Source: Sorex araneus (Eukaryota > Chordata > Mammalia > Eulipotyphla > Soricidae). From it: DNA of 64,000 nt. A program made the translations under genes and the position numbers. The number at the start of each line of letters is the position of its first letter. Within the stretch, counting starts at the first letter, position 1. Below are positions 63,761 to 64,000 of this stretch, piece by piece. The stretch is from assembly GCF_027595985.1 (NCBI RefSeq), contig NC_073308.1, forward strand, positions 11,678,566-11,742,565, written 5' to 3'. The notes beneath the pieces were generated by a model. That model was not told the origin of the DNA. It did no database searches and saw only the letters and a program-made list of their open reading frames with translations.

Positions 63761-64000
63761 CACTGTCGTAGCACTGTCATCCCATTCATCGATTTGCTCA
63801 AGCGGGCACCAGTAATGTCTCCATTGTGAGACTTGTTGTTACTGTTTTTGGCATATCAAATACGCCACAGGGAGCTTGCCAGGCTCTGCCGTGCGGGTGG
63901 GATACTCTCGGTAGCTTACTGGGCTCCCCGAGAGGGACAGAGGAATCGAACCCGGATCAGCGTGTGCAAGGCAAATGCCCTACCCATTATGCTATTGTTC
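63761..64000 (-). mobile_element. composite SINE: tRNA head plus RTE tail (copy 3, minus, cut by window end)
   Basis: Plus strand reads (CACTGT)n, ATTTGCTCAAGCGGGCACCAG (reversed RTE tail), ATGTCTCCATTGTGAGACTT, GGCATATCAAATACGCCA, AGCTTGCCAGGCTCTGCC, then GGAATCGAACCC (reversed B box) and GCAAGGCAAATGCCC. Same architecture as copies at 36763 and 37276. Confidence 0.9.

Noticed and set aside
60830-64000. NACAD or another gene expected after TBRG4
   Set aside because: No coding block of NACAD type was seen on either strand; the gene probably lies beyond the window.

Overview
This is a mammalian genomic window, almost certainly from a shrew (Soricidae, most likely Sorex). About fifty copies of one tRNA-derived SINE are scattered through it. 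The best copies carry a perfect pol III B box (GGTTCGATTCC) and an A box (TAGCACAGCGGG), and they match my memory of the shrew SOR SINE. The genes are large-intron, CpG-promoter mammalian genes. Species assignment is inference from the SINE and was not searched.

Three protein-coding genes are supported, in an order I recall from mouse chromosome 11: RAMP3 (minus strand, exons at 4116-4371, 5579-5711 and 19410-19452), WAP (plus strand, four exons, 47964-50086) and TBRG4/FASTKD4 (plus strand, ten coding exons, 55167-60698). All splice junctions used here are GT-AG and the reading frames join without a break. RAMP3 encodes 143 aa, WAP 157 aa and TBRG4 632 aa. WAP is of special interest because it is, as I recall, a pseudogene in humans and ruminants; here the coding frame, splice sites, TATA box and poly(A) signal all look intact and both four-disulfide-core domains keep eight cysteines.

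Layout. 1-3800: simple repeats, an LTR-like repeat and SINEs downstream of RAMP3. 3800-19640: RAMP3, whose 13.7-kb first intron holds a degenerate, 5'-truncated L1 (9718-14306) carrying two later SINEs. 19640-47900: a gene-poor interval of L1 3' ends, SINEs, a 1.3-kb CACAGCACA array (22338-23665), GGAA/GAAA arrays grown from retroelement tails (31056-31860), a second LTR-like repeat (33590-34800), a decayed RTE-clade LINE (about 37697-40795) and GC-rich minisatellites (45360-46190). 47900-50200: WAP. 53500-60810: TBRG4 with its CpG-rich, ETS/CRE-bearing promoter. 60810-64000: downstream intergenic sequence.

The most unusual content is a retrotransposon partnership. The RTE-clade LINE resembles, from memory, nematode RTE proteins, and three composite SINEs (36763-37009, 37276-37516, 63761-64000 on the minus strand) join the SOR tRNA-like head to a tail matching the C-terminal codons of that RTE. 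This suggests a SINE that captured the RTE tail and was mobilised by it. A separate 674-bp element (27353-28026) has a GC-rich 5' half and an L1-like 3' end flanked by short target-site duplications, and may be an undescribed non-autonomous element. The genes and repeats are not functionally linked as far as I can see; the repeats mark the history of the locus.
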